DNA of 64,000 nucleotides, taken from Symbiodinium natans. Lineage: Eukaryota; Sar; Dinophyceae; Suessiales; Symbiodiniaceae. Below are positions 21,541 to 31,881 of the stretch, piece by piece. Below the pieces are notes generated by a model. The model was not told where the DNA came from and searched no databases. It saw nothing but the letters and a program-made list of their open reading frames with translations. The stretch spans positions 62,001 to 126,000 of the forward strand of contig CAJNDS010000172.1 in assembly GCA_905221605.1 (NCBI GenBank), given 5' to 3'. A program made the translations under genes and the position numbers. Within the stretch, counting starts at the first letter, position 1. The number at the start of each line of letters is the position of its first letter.

Positions 21541-24127
21541 TCACAGATGCTGTTGCAATGTTTCTTTGGTGAATGCAACCAGCTGCTCCTTCTCCGGCGT
21601 ACCATAGTCGCACGAAGGACTGTCAAAGCAGAGCCACGCCCAGCCACCGTTTCTGTGCTCTATGTACTCAACTCTAACACGAGTGCCAAGGCTTGCAAGG
21701 GCCTTGCTTACGAGCATTGCAGTAGCAACTGAGCGGTGGCGGCCCTGCCTGCAAAAGAAACTCCAGAGCAGCTTCTTCGGCGTGCCCTGCACCCTCTTTG
21801 CAACACGGTGCATTAAACCTGGAAACTCTTCATGGCGTGAGCGCGAGAGCATCGTACTATCATGTCGCCCGCAGTGCTTGGCCAAGCTTTTGTCACGGCC
21901 GGAATCATCCAGGACCCTGCAGTCAAGTTCAAGCCTTTGGAGTAGCCCAGGGAAAATGCCGGAATTGGCTCCTTCAGGACGAAGTGCTTCCATGGACACG
22001 GGGCTTGAGCCAGCAACGTTTTCTCCAAGGGTTTGACAAACAGGACTTGGCTGCTGTTTACAAAGCCATCCACGAGCGTGTGCTCCACCAGCTGAATGGC
22101 GCTGTGAGCTGAAGGGTCTGGTTTCAAGCTGCAGGGAGTCGTGTAGCCCAGCATGGCCGCATGCACCTTGAGGGGCACCTGGTCCCCAACATTGCGGGGG
22201 AAACCTTCCGGAAGATCACCGTCCAAGGCGTAGACCTCGTCATCCCTCAAAGGAAACGTAGTCCAAAGCCAGTCTGCAAACTCATCTACGCGCTCTTGGA
22301 GTTCCAGCTTGGCACGGGGATACTGGGCTGGCCCACCAAATTTTTTGATGACCTCGGCTGAAGCTTTCGAGCAAGCCGTCGGCCGTCGCGTTGAACGCCT
22401 GAGCAGCAGCTTCAGACGGAGGTATTGCCCAAGGAACTGGTGTCCCTTCGGACACAGACACCGAAGACGACATGCAGAAGCGCCACGAGCGGCTCAAGAG
22501 TAGGAGGGCTGTGTAGCAGATTTCAGATGCCATGGTTTTCGTTGCTGCGTGATTTTCTTGATTCCTCTGGAGATTTTACATGCGGCTCACCTTTCATGTC
22601 CTATTTTGCTGTGGGACGAGGGGTTTGGACATCTTGCAAGACGTTCAGCTGCAACTTTTCTGTTGTCTCATAGTTGCAACCGGATTGGCGCACCCGCTTT
22701 CCGACAAGGAATTCATGCACAGGGTGCTGCGCCGCACTCCGTTTACGACGACTACGTTCTCCTTGATTTACACGGTTGTCAGATACTTATCATGTTCTTT
22801 CTTGCAGTGGGAAATAGCGGCTGGGCGCCTTGCAAGCAGTACATTTGGCGATTTCTGCAGGAGAGCTTTTATATGGTTCCACATCGTTTGGATACATTGC
22901 TTGAGCAGCTCAGCGTCGCTCGCATGGTGTTGTTTTACGTGGCGACGTATGCATTGGCTTGTTCGCTCCTGCAACCACTGAGACCTCTTGATAGGTCGTG
23001 GAGCTGCAGGCCTGCTGCTGTCGGGGATGAAGAGGTATGCCGCGCGATGCGGTCTGCCCCTGTAGGTACGCGCAGTGGTGGAGAGCCTTTGGCGCATCAT
23101 GTTAGCTTCGCTGCACTGCTCTGGCATTACATGTTTTTGGTCCTCAATGAACGTTTTACAGTTTTTCCTGCAGGGTTTCTTGACGAGTACAGCAGTCTTA
23201 CACGGTTTCGGCCCTTGATCGGGTGCCGAGGGCATGAAGTCTTGACGGCGTCAGCTTCTATTTGCGATGATGGCTACATCCCCTTTCATGTTCTAGTTGC
23301 TCGGCCCGGTCCCAAGTCCGGGGGTCGTCAGAACTTTCTCAGCAGCATCACAACTTCAAGGTTCTCTGACGGCTGGCGTGAGGGTTCCGGATGGTTCCAC
23401 AACGTCCGGAGACTCCGATACACATGCCCATCAACTGCCAGGCGTGGTGGGGAAGCCTGTGGATGACCCTTGCTGGGAGTCATGAGGGCTCTTCCTCCTC
23501 CTCTAGGTCTTCACGGTTGTAGGCAAGCTGCAGCAAGCCGACTGCATGTTGTTGTTGGTTTAAGGTGCCGACTCCCGGCCCCATGTTTGGTACTTGCTCT
23601 TCAACAGGTGGCTTTCCGAAGTGATTTTCATATGTGCACATGGAGAAGCGCTGCCGGAGTCCCACTGATTTTTGGCTACAGTACAACTCACGCCATTTTG
23701 GCAGTGGCATTCAGAGCAGGGGTCATAGCCCCCTTGGCATGTTGCAGACTTTACGGAACTGGTGTCAGAATTATTTGCCTAATTTTGGTTCACACTGGAA
23801 AATGGTCATGCCCTTTCCAGGCAAGAAAGCCCTCGCCTTCTTCCTCGACGAATGGAACGCGGAAGATGGGTTGTCTGGACGGTAGAGGCCGTGCCGCTTT
23901 CCTCTGGACTGGTGATTCGCGCGCCAATTTCTTGACAAGGGGTGTTACGCTTTTGATTTTTCTGGCTTGCTTACAGTTTCCTCAACGTTGGCATTATCAG
24001 CAGCTGGTGCTTCTGGCTGCATGCGTGGTGGAGTTGCAGAAACAATACTGGCGGCCTTCATTTTGGCTAGAATTTCGCATAGCGGAGTGAGAGCAGGACA
24101 ATGTGCCAATGTGCCTGCTGGTGATGG
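21541..24127 (-). CDS. Spliced gene with RapZ-C-like domain
   Basis: The last exons carry the frame SFFCRQGRHRSVATAML followed by a strand-like VRVEYIEH. This matches the C-terminal domain of RapZ-type proteins (pattern CxxGxHRSV), and an upstream LDCRVLDD matches the domain's aspartate-containing strand. In bacteria RapZ is an RNase adaptor; what the domain does in dinoflagellates is not known to me. Upstream exons on the same strand: 24127-23975 (51 codons, donor GTAAGC), 23903-23796 (36 codons, donor GTGTGA), 23748-23692 (19 codons, Cys-rich, donor GTGAGT), and a helical Lys/His/Gln-rich exon within 23235-22774. The first three proposed exons are phase 0. The final part changes frame near 21990-22000, so another intron or a frameshift lies there. 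The stop is at the 21541 end. It sits antisense inside the ankyrin array. Confidence 0.5.
22774..23235 (-). CDS. Proposed helical exon of RapZ-C-like gene
   Basis: An open frame rich in Lys, Arg, His and Gln with amphipathic helical character (for example SQCIRRHVKQHHASDAELL), followed by the candidate donor GTGTAA. Its 5' boundary is uncertain; an acceptor CTGCAG lies near 23172. The long plus-strand frame over the same DNA was judged a shadow. Confidence 0.35.
23692..23748 (-). CDS. Proposed Cys-rich exon of RapZ-C-like gene
   Basis: Nineteen codons reading SATCQGGYDPCSECHCQNG, ended by the ideal donor GTGAGT. The cysteine spacing suggests a small metal-binding or disulfide knot. The intron before it would be only about 47 nt, which is short and is the weakest point. 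Confidence 0.4.
23975..24127 (-). CDS. Proposed 5' exon of RapZ-C-like gene
   Basis: An acceptor TAG precedes a 51-codon frame containing AHCPALTPLCEILAKMKAAS and ending in NVEET, then a strong donor GTAAGC. Length divides by three. An earlier first exon was not found. Confidence 0.45.
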
Positions 24128-24129
24128 CT

Positions 24130-26890
24130 ACACGCCCAAAGCGTGGGGCCAGTGCTGTGTCTTCGCCCACCTGGCGTTATGACATTCAGTCCATAGGGTC
24201 TTGCACGTGCTTGCGCGTTCGAGAAAGAAACGTAGTGTGGCTAATGACTCGACTCCCGTGACGTCACACGTGGTGCCGTCCTTCGGCCCTCCTAATCACT
24301 TTTTTCCTGCTGCCAGCTTTTTGCTTACGTATGTGCTTCTTTCTGTACAGTTAGACTTGTGGAGGATAGCTTGAAGGTCGGCTTTTCGAAGCACCTTGTT
24401 AACCTCAGGCACGCTGCGCTTCGGCGCCGTGCTGCTCCCGGCGGGACATTTGTGTCCAACAAATCCTAAGGATTTGCGCCCGCTTGACTCGAGACTCTCG
24501 TGCAGCGTGTGAAATGAAAAAGACGACATGCAGCGAGGCAGCCCTGAGCACTGGGCTTGCTTGTTTTCTGAATACCTTGACGGTCAGATTTTTCAGCACA
24601 ACTCGGCTCCCGATTTCCGGCCCCCATGTTACTCCGAAAAGTTCTTTTCAGCACATCTCCCTGGGTTGGCGGTTCAGATTGCGCAAGTCCCCCTCCGAAT
24701 TTCAGACCCGAGTTAAGCAGTACGAACCGTTGCGCCGAAAATTTTTTTCAGCGCATCTCCCCCCCACCCCCCAGATTTCGACACCCATGTTGTGCCGAAA
24801 AATGTTTTGTTTCAGGGGTTTGGGTTTTCCCTTCTCTGGCCTGGAGCTGGGCGCCCCCCGTCCGATTTGGGCTGGCTAGCCAGCTTAAAAAGTTTGTTCG
24901 CTTATTATTAATCAGAAGCAAATCCAGAGTCAAACTGCTCATTTCTCACAGGCTGCCTGAAACAGTATGCTGGTTGTTGCGACTCTGTGCTCATGAGAAA
25001 TTGGCAGGCCACTGTCAAGAAACACAGTGCAGCTAGGCTCGATTTCTGGTTCCTGCCAGAATAAGCTGCATGCCTGCTCAAAAAACGCAGGCCACAAGTC
25101 GAGTCGGACAAGCTACAAAACAGAGCTCGCAGGGCCTTCGAGGATTTCTGGTTAGCGCGCAATTCAGAAGTGCCAAAGAATGTTGGAGGCTGGTAAGTAT
25201 TTTATGGCCGTGAACTCCATGATGCCTAATTAGTCCTGTGCGTTTGGGAGCTCTACATCAGACTCTTCGGAATCTTCATTGCTCAAAGCAGGCAGCGGAG
25301 GGATCTGCTGGCCAGTCACTTCCAAAAGGACAAGCCTTGCCATAGCAGTGCAAAAGCCTGGAGGAGAGACCTGTGCTCTCCTGCGAACTGTGTCAAGGAT
25401 TGTTATTAGCCCTGGCTAGCCAGGGCTAATAACAATGACAAGGCGTATTACTGTCAGATTACTTTCAAGAAGCCACAGTGGCTAGCGTGGGCAAGCCACA
25501 GGTGCTAGCCTCTGCTGCAGTTTGGGATCAAACAGCTAGACACCTTGCAAGACTGTATGGCGAAGACTGTACACAACAAAACAATTACATTGAATTGGCT
25601 AGCCAAGGGGAGAATGCTGACAATAAATTATGTAATAATCGCACAAGACAAAACAACCTACTTGCCGGCTAGCCAGACAACTTGCAGTTTAATAAGCTCT
25701 GAATGCAAGGGTCCTGATGGTGGGGTTGGGGGGTAGGGGGCAAGAGTTATTGTTACTATTACCCCTGGCTAGCCAGGGTATGACAAATTAAGATGCCGCT
25801 CTGGCTAGCCAGTGTGGATGAATGGTTGTCCAGGCAACAACAAAGCCCAAGCTAAGTACACAGGCTTAAGGAACATGTTCTCCAGGCAGCCCAAGCTAAG
25901 TACACAGGCTTAAGGAACATGTTCAGTCCCCGGCTAGCCAGGGTGGCTTGTGAATTGGAGGACTCTGGGCCCTAATCCAGTTACCGGAAGGGGTTGGGGC
26001 GAACGGTGTCAAGGATTAGTATCAGCCCTGGCTAGCCAGGGCTAAGAAAGGACAAGACATATTACTTTCAAGCTACTCTGGGCTACCTAATGGATCCCCG
26101 GAGCCTGCTTGTGTTCATTGCATCCCGGAGTCTGGCTTGGATGATAGAAGCTTACACATGCCTGATGCTGGCCAGCCAGGATTTTGTTAGTTTTTGAGGT
26201 CTGCAAGAAGGCCCAAATCCCACGAACAAAGGGCCGGGTGCCACGAACACTGATTAAAAGTCAGCCACTGAAGCTCCGGGCGTCTGCGGCGTACTACGTT
26301 TGTACTACAAAAGTCGACTTTCCAGCCACAGAAGTCCCGGGCGTGCTACATTTGTACTACAAAAGTCGACTTTCCAGCCACAGAACTCCGGGTGTCCGCG
26401 GCGTACTACATTTGTGCTACAAAAGTCGACTTTCCAGGCACAGGCCACTCAAGAATACGCAAAAACGCACAGCGGGAGCGCTCCGACACGCGCGATCCCT
26501 GCAGAGGGTGCGACAGGCCATGATAGGCCACTCAAGAATACGCAAAAACGCACAGCACGAGCGCTCCGACACGCACGATCCCCGCAGACGGTTCAACAGG
26601 AGCGCTCCGACACGCACGATCACAGCAGAGGGTGCACGGTTCAGTTCCAAAATGTACGAAAACGCACAGCGGGAGCGCTCCGACACGCACGATCCCCGCA
26701 AGGGGTGCATCGCGCTAGCCGCGGCCACAGGCTCTGCCTCGGCTGTTTCTGTCGAGGCAAAACCCATGAAGTGCAGCGTGCAGCATGCGAGCCCCAGGCC
26801 TGAAAAAACCGAAACGCCTGCCTGACCAGAGAATGCGGTGCTCGAAGCGGTTTGGGGTGCGGGGGGAAGGGGGGGGAAACACTGTGTGCT
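24130..26890. other. Non-coding; repeats and palindromes
   Basis: No supported gene. It contains GGCTAGCC palindromes, a 36-bp direct repeat (25845-25880 and 25889-25924), three copies of a block of about 60 bp at 26280-26450 with the words GTACTACA and AAAGTCGACTTTCCAG, and a four-copy tandem block at 26452-26710. Confidence 0.6.
26452..26710. repeat. Imperfect tandem repeat, about four copies
   Basis: Each copy contains AAAACGCACAGCGGGAGCG then CTCCGACACGCACGATCCCC and GCAGAGGGT. One copy is truncated at its start (26594-26635). Confidence 0.75.
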
Positions 26891-26901
26891 GAGCCCTCCA
26901 G

Positions 26902-26999
26902 GCCGGACCCCGCTAATCTCGGCGGCCCGCCATGGCAGCGCAGATTGCGTCCGGGAGCTAGTGGCGTGGGGCGCCGACAAGGCGCGGGTACTCCGCCTC
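26902..26999 (+). CDS. Ankyrin exon J (type 2)
   Basis: RTPLISAARHGSADCVRELV then AWGADKARVLRL. Like exon B it ends 98 nt after the acceptor at a GTG donor. The 5' flank (GCCTGACCAGAG, CGAAGCGGTTT) matches exon B's flank (GCCTAACCAGAG, CGAAGCGGTTT). It therefore appears to start a second copy of a large block. Confidence 0.6.
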
Positions 27000-28069
27000 G
27001 TGGGTTTTTGGTTGTTCATTTGGGGGCTTACGATCACGAGGGATCCCCAACATCGACCCCCAAATAGTAGGATCCCCTTAGAATGAGGACCCCAAAAAAA
27101 GTACCCCTAATATCGTAAACGCCCATATTTGCTGTTCATTTGTTTTCTGGAGATTGAGAGCCTCGGCTCCAGAAGGTTAGCTGGGCTTGAGGGAGCGGGT
27201 GCTCAGACATGATAGACTTCGTCACGTTTGTGGTACTCGTCTTCATAAAGGCCTCCGTGCGACCTGTGTGTAGGAGCCTGCAGCAACGTTCCTAGTCCAG
27301 CATAAGCAAAGTGCCGGCAGGAAGCGACGGATTCAGCATATGGTGCAGGCCCCGCAGTATGTGGTTTAGGGAGCAAAGGAAGGCAAAGGACAGAAGAAGG
27401 TCCAAGCAGCTGCTTGAGCCCCAGAATCTTCTGAGGAAGTCTCAAAGGGTTTTGCAGGACCTTTCTGGAGCTTCTTGGCGTGCCTGCCTGGTGTCCGGAA
27501 ACGGGGGGTCGGAGTCGGGAAACTCCGGACGGGTTTGCTGGCCAGTCCAAAATTCTGCATCCGACCTGGAAGGATAGGAAGGCAATGCAGCAAAGCTTTC
27601 GAGCCGGGGCATCAATGGCACAGAACGGGTGTTGGGTGCAAGCATGTGCGTTCGTTGATCTGACAGTTACGTCACGTTTCCGCCCAAGTGCCAGACCCGT
27701 CCTAACTTGACGCGATATGAAGTATAAAGTCGAGATCTGAATGTCGATCATTTTGTTTCTCTGAACGCTCCGTCCTGAGAACCGCGCTGCGCTCCGCAAT
27801 CGATAACCGCATCCTCAGGGCTGCGATCTTCTGCAATGTTAATTTTTCATGTCACACGTTGGTGCTGCGGGCTCTAAACTACAGCATGAGCATCCTCAGA
27901 GTCCTCACTGCCGGAGCCGGCTCCCAAAAAGATCCCCCCCCCCCACCCAGTAACCCGTCCCAAAGTAGTTTGTTGTCCTTGATTGTGTGCGTTGGGGAAA
28001 AGAGCCTCGGCCGCAACAGCCAGGCTGGGGGGCGGAGAGATCAAACCCCCAGCGGAGCAATCCCTTGAG

Positions 28070-28168
28070 GCGGGACGCCGCTGATGTGGGCGGCAGCAAG
28101 TGGCCACGTGGAGGTCGTCGGAGTGCTCCTGGCGGCGGGGGCTGAGAAGGCGAGGCTGGGGGCTTCCA
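28070..28168 (+). CDS. Ankyrin exon K
   Basis: An exact 99-nt exon with donor GTTAGC. Encodes GTPLMWAAASGHVEVVGVLL then AAGAEKARLGAS. Confidence 0.65.
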
Positions 28169-29359
28169 GTTAGCCTCCGAGGCTTTCAGCGAGGAGAGCC
28201 TTTGGCTCTCCTATGGCTCTGGTGTGACTTTTTTGCGACTCCAATCCCAACACGTTCCCAGCAACAGCCCTGTAGTTTGGGGGCGCTGACATGGGCACAC
28301 AGTACCCATGAACCGCCTGTCCTCGAAGCAAGCTGGGACGAGGGTGTGATAGGGTGTGTTTGTTGGGCTTGATGCGACGAGCCGCCAGTTGATGGTGTTT
28401 TGAGAATTATTTCTATTATAGACTCTGCTGTTGTGCAGCTGTGCCATGCTCACTATGTGGCGCCACAGGAGGCCAAGGACAAGGACGGCCGGGTCCCCGG
28501 AAAAATGAGGGGTCGAGCTGAGCGCACGCGCCACACGCCCAGCGGTGGTCCGACATTGATTTGTTGTTGCGGGCGAGCCTTTGATGCTCGAAGATCGGGC
28601 ATGTCGGATTCTCAGAGATGCTGGGTTGGGACGTGGTTGGGATAGTCTGTGGCTGTCCAGTCTCGTTTCTGTCGGGCAGGGAATTCCCCCACAGTCCTTT
28701 ACAGCTTGCTTTCAAGGCTGCCCCCTTCATGCAAGTTCGAGCTGAGAATCTCAGGGCCAGGGTTTCCGCCAAGCAGAAGCTGAGCTGAGTCTGAGCTCGA
28801 AGTTCAGAGTTTCCAAAGTCCCTGGCATCTGAAGGGTTTCGCAGGACCTTTCCCGGAGCTTGGGGCAGCGACCGCGGGAAATCGATGGTCTTGGTGGGAG
28901 TCGGGGGGCTCCGGGCGGCTTGCTGACCAGTCCGAGTTTTTGCATCCAACCCAGAAAACAACAAAGGGAAGGCAATGCAGCAAAGGGGAGGGGGCACAGA
29001 AAGGGTGGTGGGTGCAAGCGTGTGCAAGCATTTGGTCAGAAAGAAAGGGACATCATTGATCTGACGGTTGCGTCAGTTACGTCATGTTTTACGTCCGGAT
29101 GCCAGGCGCCCAAGCATAATGCAAACATCTCAAAACCAACATCGTGACGCGAGAACTATGAAGTCAAGATCTGAATGTCGATAATTTGATTGGAAACCCC
29201 ATCAGGAGAAATTCACTTCGCCCCACAATCCATCAGGGCGATATGTCGCGCGATTGTTTTGTTCACACGTTTTTGTCTTCTAGCATGTGACGAACTTCAA
29301 GCAGCACCGAACCCCCAAAAGCCTTCCCAGCTGGCCGATAGCGTTGTTTTGTTCCTGAG

Positions 29360-29459
29360 GCTGGACGTCGCTGATTTTCGCAGCAAGTAGGGGCTACGCG
29401 AAGGTCGTCGGAGCGCTCCTGGCGGCAGGGGCGGAGAAGGCGCGACTGGGGGGCTTCCC
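29360..29459 (+). CDS. Ankyrin exon L
   Basis: WTSLIFAASRGYAKVVGALL then AAGAEKARLGGF. Two landmark changes (TP to TS, GH to GY) and a 100-nt length point to relaxed constraint. Confidence 0.5.
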
Positions 29460-29529
29460 GTTAGCTCTCTGCGCGACTTTTTTTGTGATCCGCAGTCCTC
29501 GCATACGTTCAGTGCTGTGGGCAGATGTA

Positions 29530-29634
29530 CAGAGACTCCAAAACCCCTTAATTAAGGAATATACCTTAAATCATATTAGGGTTCCTATTATAATTTAAGG
29601 TATATTCCATAATTAAGGGGTTTTGGAGTCTCTG
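29530..29634. mobile_element. Foldback (MITE-like) element
   Basis: Two 42-bp arms (29530-29571 and 29593-29634) are inverted complements with one mismatch and a 21-base AT-rich loop. The arms start CAGAGACTCCAAAACCCC. The element sits in an ankyrin intron copy, between GCTGTGGGCAG and GGGCAGCC; other units show no such hairpin at that place, so it is an insertion. A clear target duplication is not visible beyond a shared GGGCAG. Confidence 0.75.
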
Positions 29635-30881
29635 GGCAGCCGGATCCTCCGTACAGAAAGCACAGCGGGGGTCACGCAGCTTGACTGGGAAGTTCGGCAT
29701 GCCAATGCCACGAGCGTGTGATAGGGTGTGTTTGTGCTTGATGCAATGAGCCGCCAAGACTCTGCTGCGCGCAAATGTGTGCAGCTGTGCCATGCTCACT
29801 GTGTGGCGCCACAGGAGGCCAAGGACGAAGACGGCCGGGTCCCCGGAAAAATGCGAGGCCGAGCAGCGCGCACGCGCCCAGCGGTGGCCCGAAAGCGGCA
29901 GGATTTTGGTTTTCTGTGTTGAGGGGCGAGCCTTTGATGCTCGAAGATCGGGAGCGTCGGATTCTCACAGATGCTGGGTTGGGACGCGGTTGGGGGCCAG
30001 GGCAGGGGATTTCTTTCAAGGCTTCCAGATGCCCACTCGTATAGTGGTTGTTACTCTTTGTTGTGCCTTATGCCGGCGAGGGCGGATGGGGGATTCCTGA
30101 GTCGTGTCCCCGTCATGCAAATTTGACCTGATAAGCTCAGGGGCCAAGGTGATTCCCGGAGCTCGGGGGAATGCGCCGGTCATGGCGTGCTCGCCTGGCG
30201 TCCGAATGCGAGCGTTGTAGTCTTTTCCCAACCTCATCCTGTGAGCATTGTGAACCCCCCGCTTTTTTCAGCCGTGCAAGCTTGCTTCAAAGCATATGAA
30301 TCCTTTCCAAACTCACGACGGGGTGCCACACAAGAAGGGGTGCTTCGAAGAACGGGCGTGAGGTTTGGGCACGGAGCCTCTAAAGCACCGCATTTCCATG
30401 TAAGGGGCTGGGGGTAGGGCTTAAGGTTGGGCATCCGCTGGAACCCTACAACACCTCAGATTAAAGCCAGGCGTGCAGGGCGCTGGATCGGGCTTGAGGC
30501 GCCCAGCAGAGAGGTTCCTCGGGCTTAGGGTTGCAACTGGAACCCGACATGGCTGCCCATGAGCTGCCAGCAACGTCCTAAATTGATGCGATATGACGTA
30601 CAAAGTCGACAGCTAAATGTCGATCCATTCTTGTCTCGGAACCCCACCCATCATGAGAACCGCACTTCGCCCCGCAACAGGAGAAATGCACTTCGTCTCG
30701 CAATCGATAACTGCATCCTCAGGGCTGCGGTATGCTGCGATACTTTTATCTTTTTCTCACACGTTTGTGTTCAAGTTGCGTGTCTCGAACTTCAAGCTGC
30801 AGCATTATAGCGTCCTCGGAGACCTCAGCAGGGCCGGAGCAGGAGAGCTCGAGCCCCCGGCGGAGAACCCCCCTTGCTGAG

Positions 30882-30980
30882 GCCGGACGCCACTGATGCA
30901 TGCGGCAGAAAAGGGCCACGCGAAGGTCGTCGGAGCGCTCCTGGCGGCGGGGGCGGAGAAGGCGCAGCTGGGGGTTAGGC
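30882..30980 (+). CDS. Ankyrin exon M
   Basis: RTPLMHAAEKGHAKVVGALL then AAGAEKAQLG. A GT at 30974 would end it at 92 nt; the aligned 99-nt end is reported. Phase is doubtful. Confidence 0.5.
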
Positions 30981-31782
30981 TGCGGGCTTCCCATGGGCTC
31001 GCTGAAGAGCCTTGGCTCTCCTACAGCTCTAGGGTGACTTTTTTGCGACTCCAATCCCAACACGGACCTTCCCAGCAACAGCGCTGTAGCTTGCGGGAGC
31101 TGACATTGGCATACAGTACACCTTGGGCCGCCTCCCCTCACAGCAAGCTGGGGTCGCGGAGTGTGACGGGAAAGTTCGGCATATGCCACGAGGGTGTGAT
31201 AGGGTGTGTTTGTTGGGCTTGATGCGTTGAGCCGCCAGTTGATGATGTGTGCAGCTGTGCCATGCTCACTGTGTGGCGCCACAGGAGGCCAAGGACGAAG
31301 ACGGCCGGGTCCCCGGAAAAATGCGAGGCGAGCAGCGCGCGCGTGCACGCAGCGGCCCGAATGCTACAGAGAGTTTTTGTTTGTTTTTCTTGTGGGGGGG
31401 AGGGCGAGCCTTTGATGCTCGAGATTGCTCGAGGATCGGGAGCTGCAGGATGTTCTCAGAGATGCTGAGTTGGGACGTGGTTGGGACTGTCCAGTCTTGT
31501 TTCCTCCAGATTGCCAAAGACGCCAGCCTGCTTCTGGGCGCGTTTTTAGGCCGTGCAAGCTTGTTTCAAAGCACCTGAACGACAGAAACCCATCATGCGC
31601 GCATTGTGTTTGCAAGGGGGGGGGGGGCGCTGCGACCCCCCCCCCCGTTGTTTTTAAGCCATGCAAGCTTGCTTCAAAGCATATGAGTCTTGTTGAACCC
31701 AACATGCGAGGGGGGCGGGGAAGAGGGGGGGAGGGCTGCGCCCCCCAAACCCCCCTGCTGTTTCAAGCCGTGCAAACTCGAG

Positions 31783-31881
31783 GCCAGACGCCGCTGATGT
31801 TGGCGGCAGAAAAAGGCCACATAAAGGTCCTCGAAGCGCTCCTGGCGGCGGGGGCTGAGAAGGCACGGCTGGGGGGCTTAC
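31783..31881 (+). CDS. Ankyrin exon N
   Basis: RTPLMLAAEKGHIKVLEALL then AAGAEKARLGGL. At exactly 99 nt the next bases are GC (GCACGT), so this copy would need a GC donor, which dinoflagellates are known to use. Confidence 0.6.

Larger units (their letters stand above)
21182..26043. repeat. Dispersed GGCTAGCC palindromes
   Basis: At least twelve copies of an 8-bp core palindrome GGCTAGCC, usually extended to CCTGGCTAGCCAGG. They lie at 21182, 21242, 21296, 21435, 24873, 25414, 25597, 25667, 25766, 25802, 25932 and 26029. The longest, at 25399-25436, is a perfect 38-bp palindrome. None lies within 21.5-24.8 kb, so they flank the minus-strand gene. Confidence 0.9.

Noticed and set aside
22549-24090. 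Long plus-strand frames of 305 and 206 codons
   Set aside because: The minus strand over the same DNA has stretches with better protein character, strong splice donors and consistent phase; the plus frames lack any recognisable motif.
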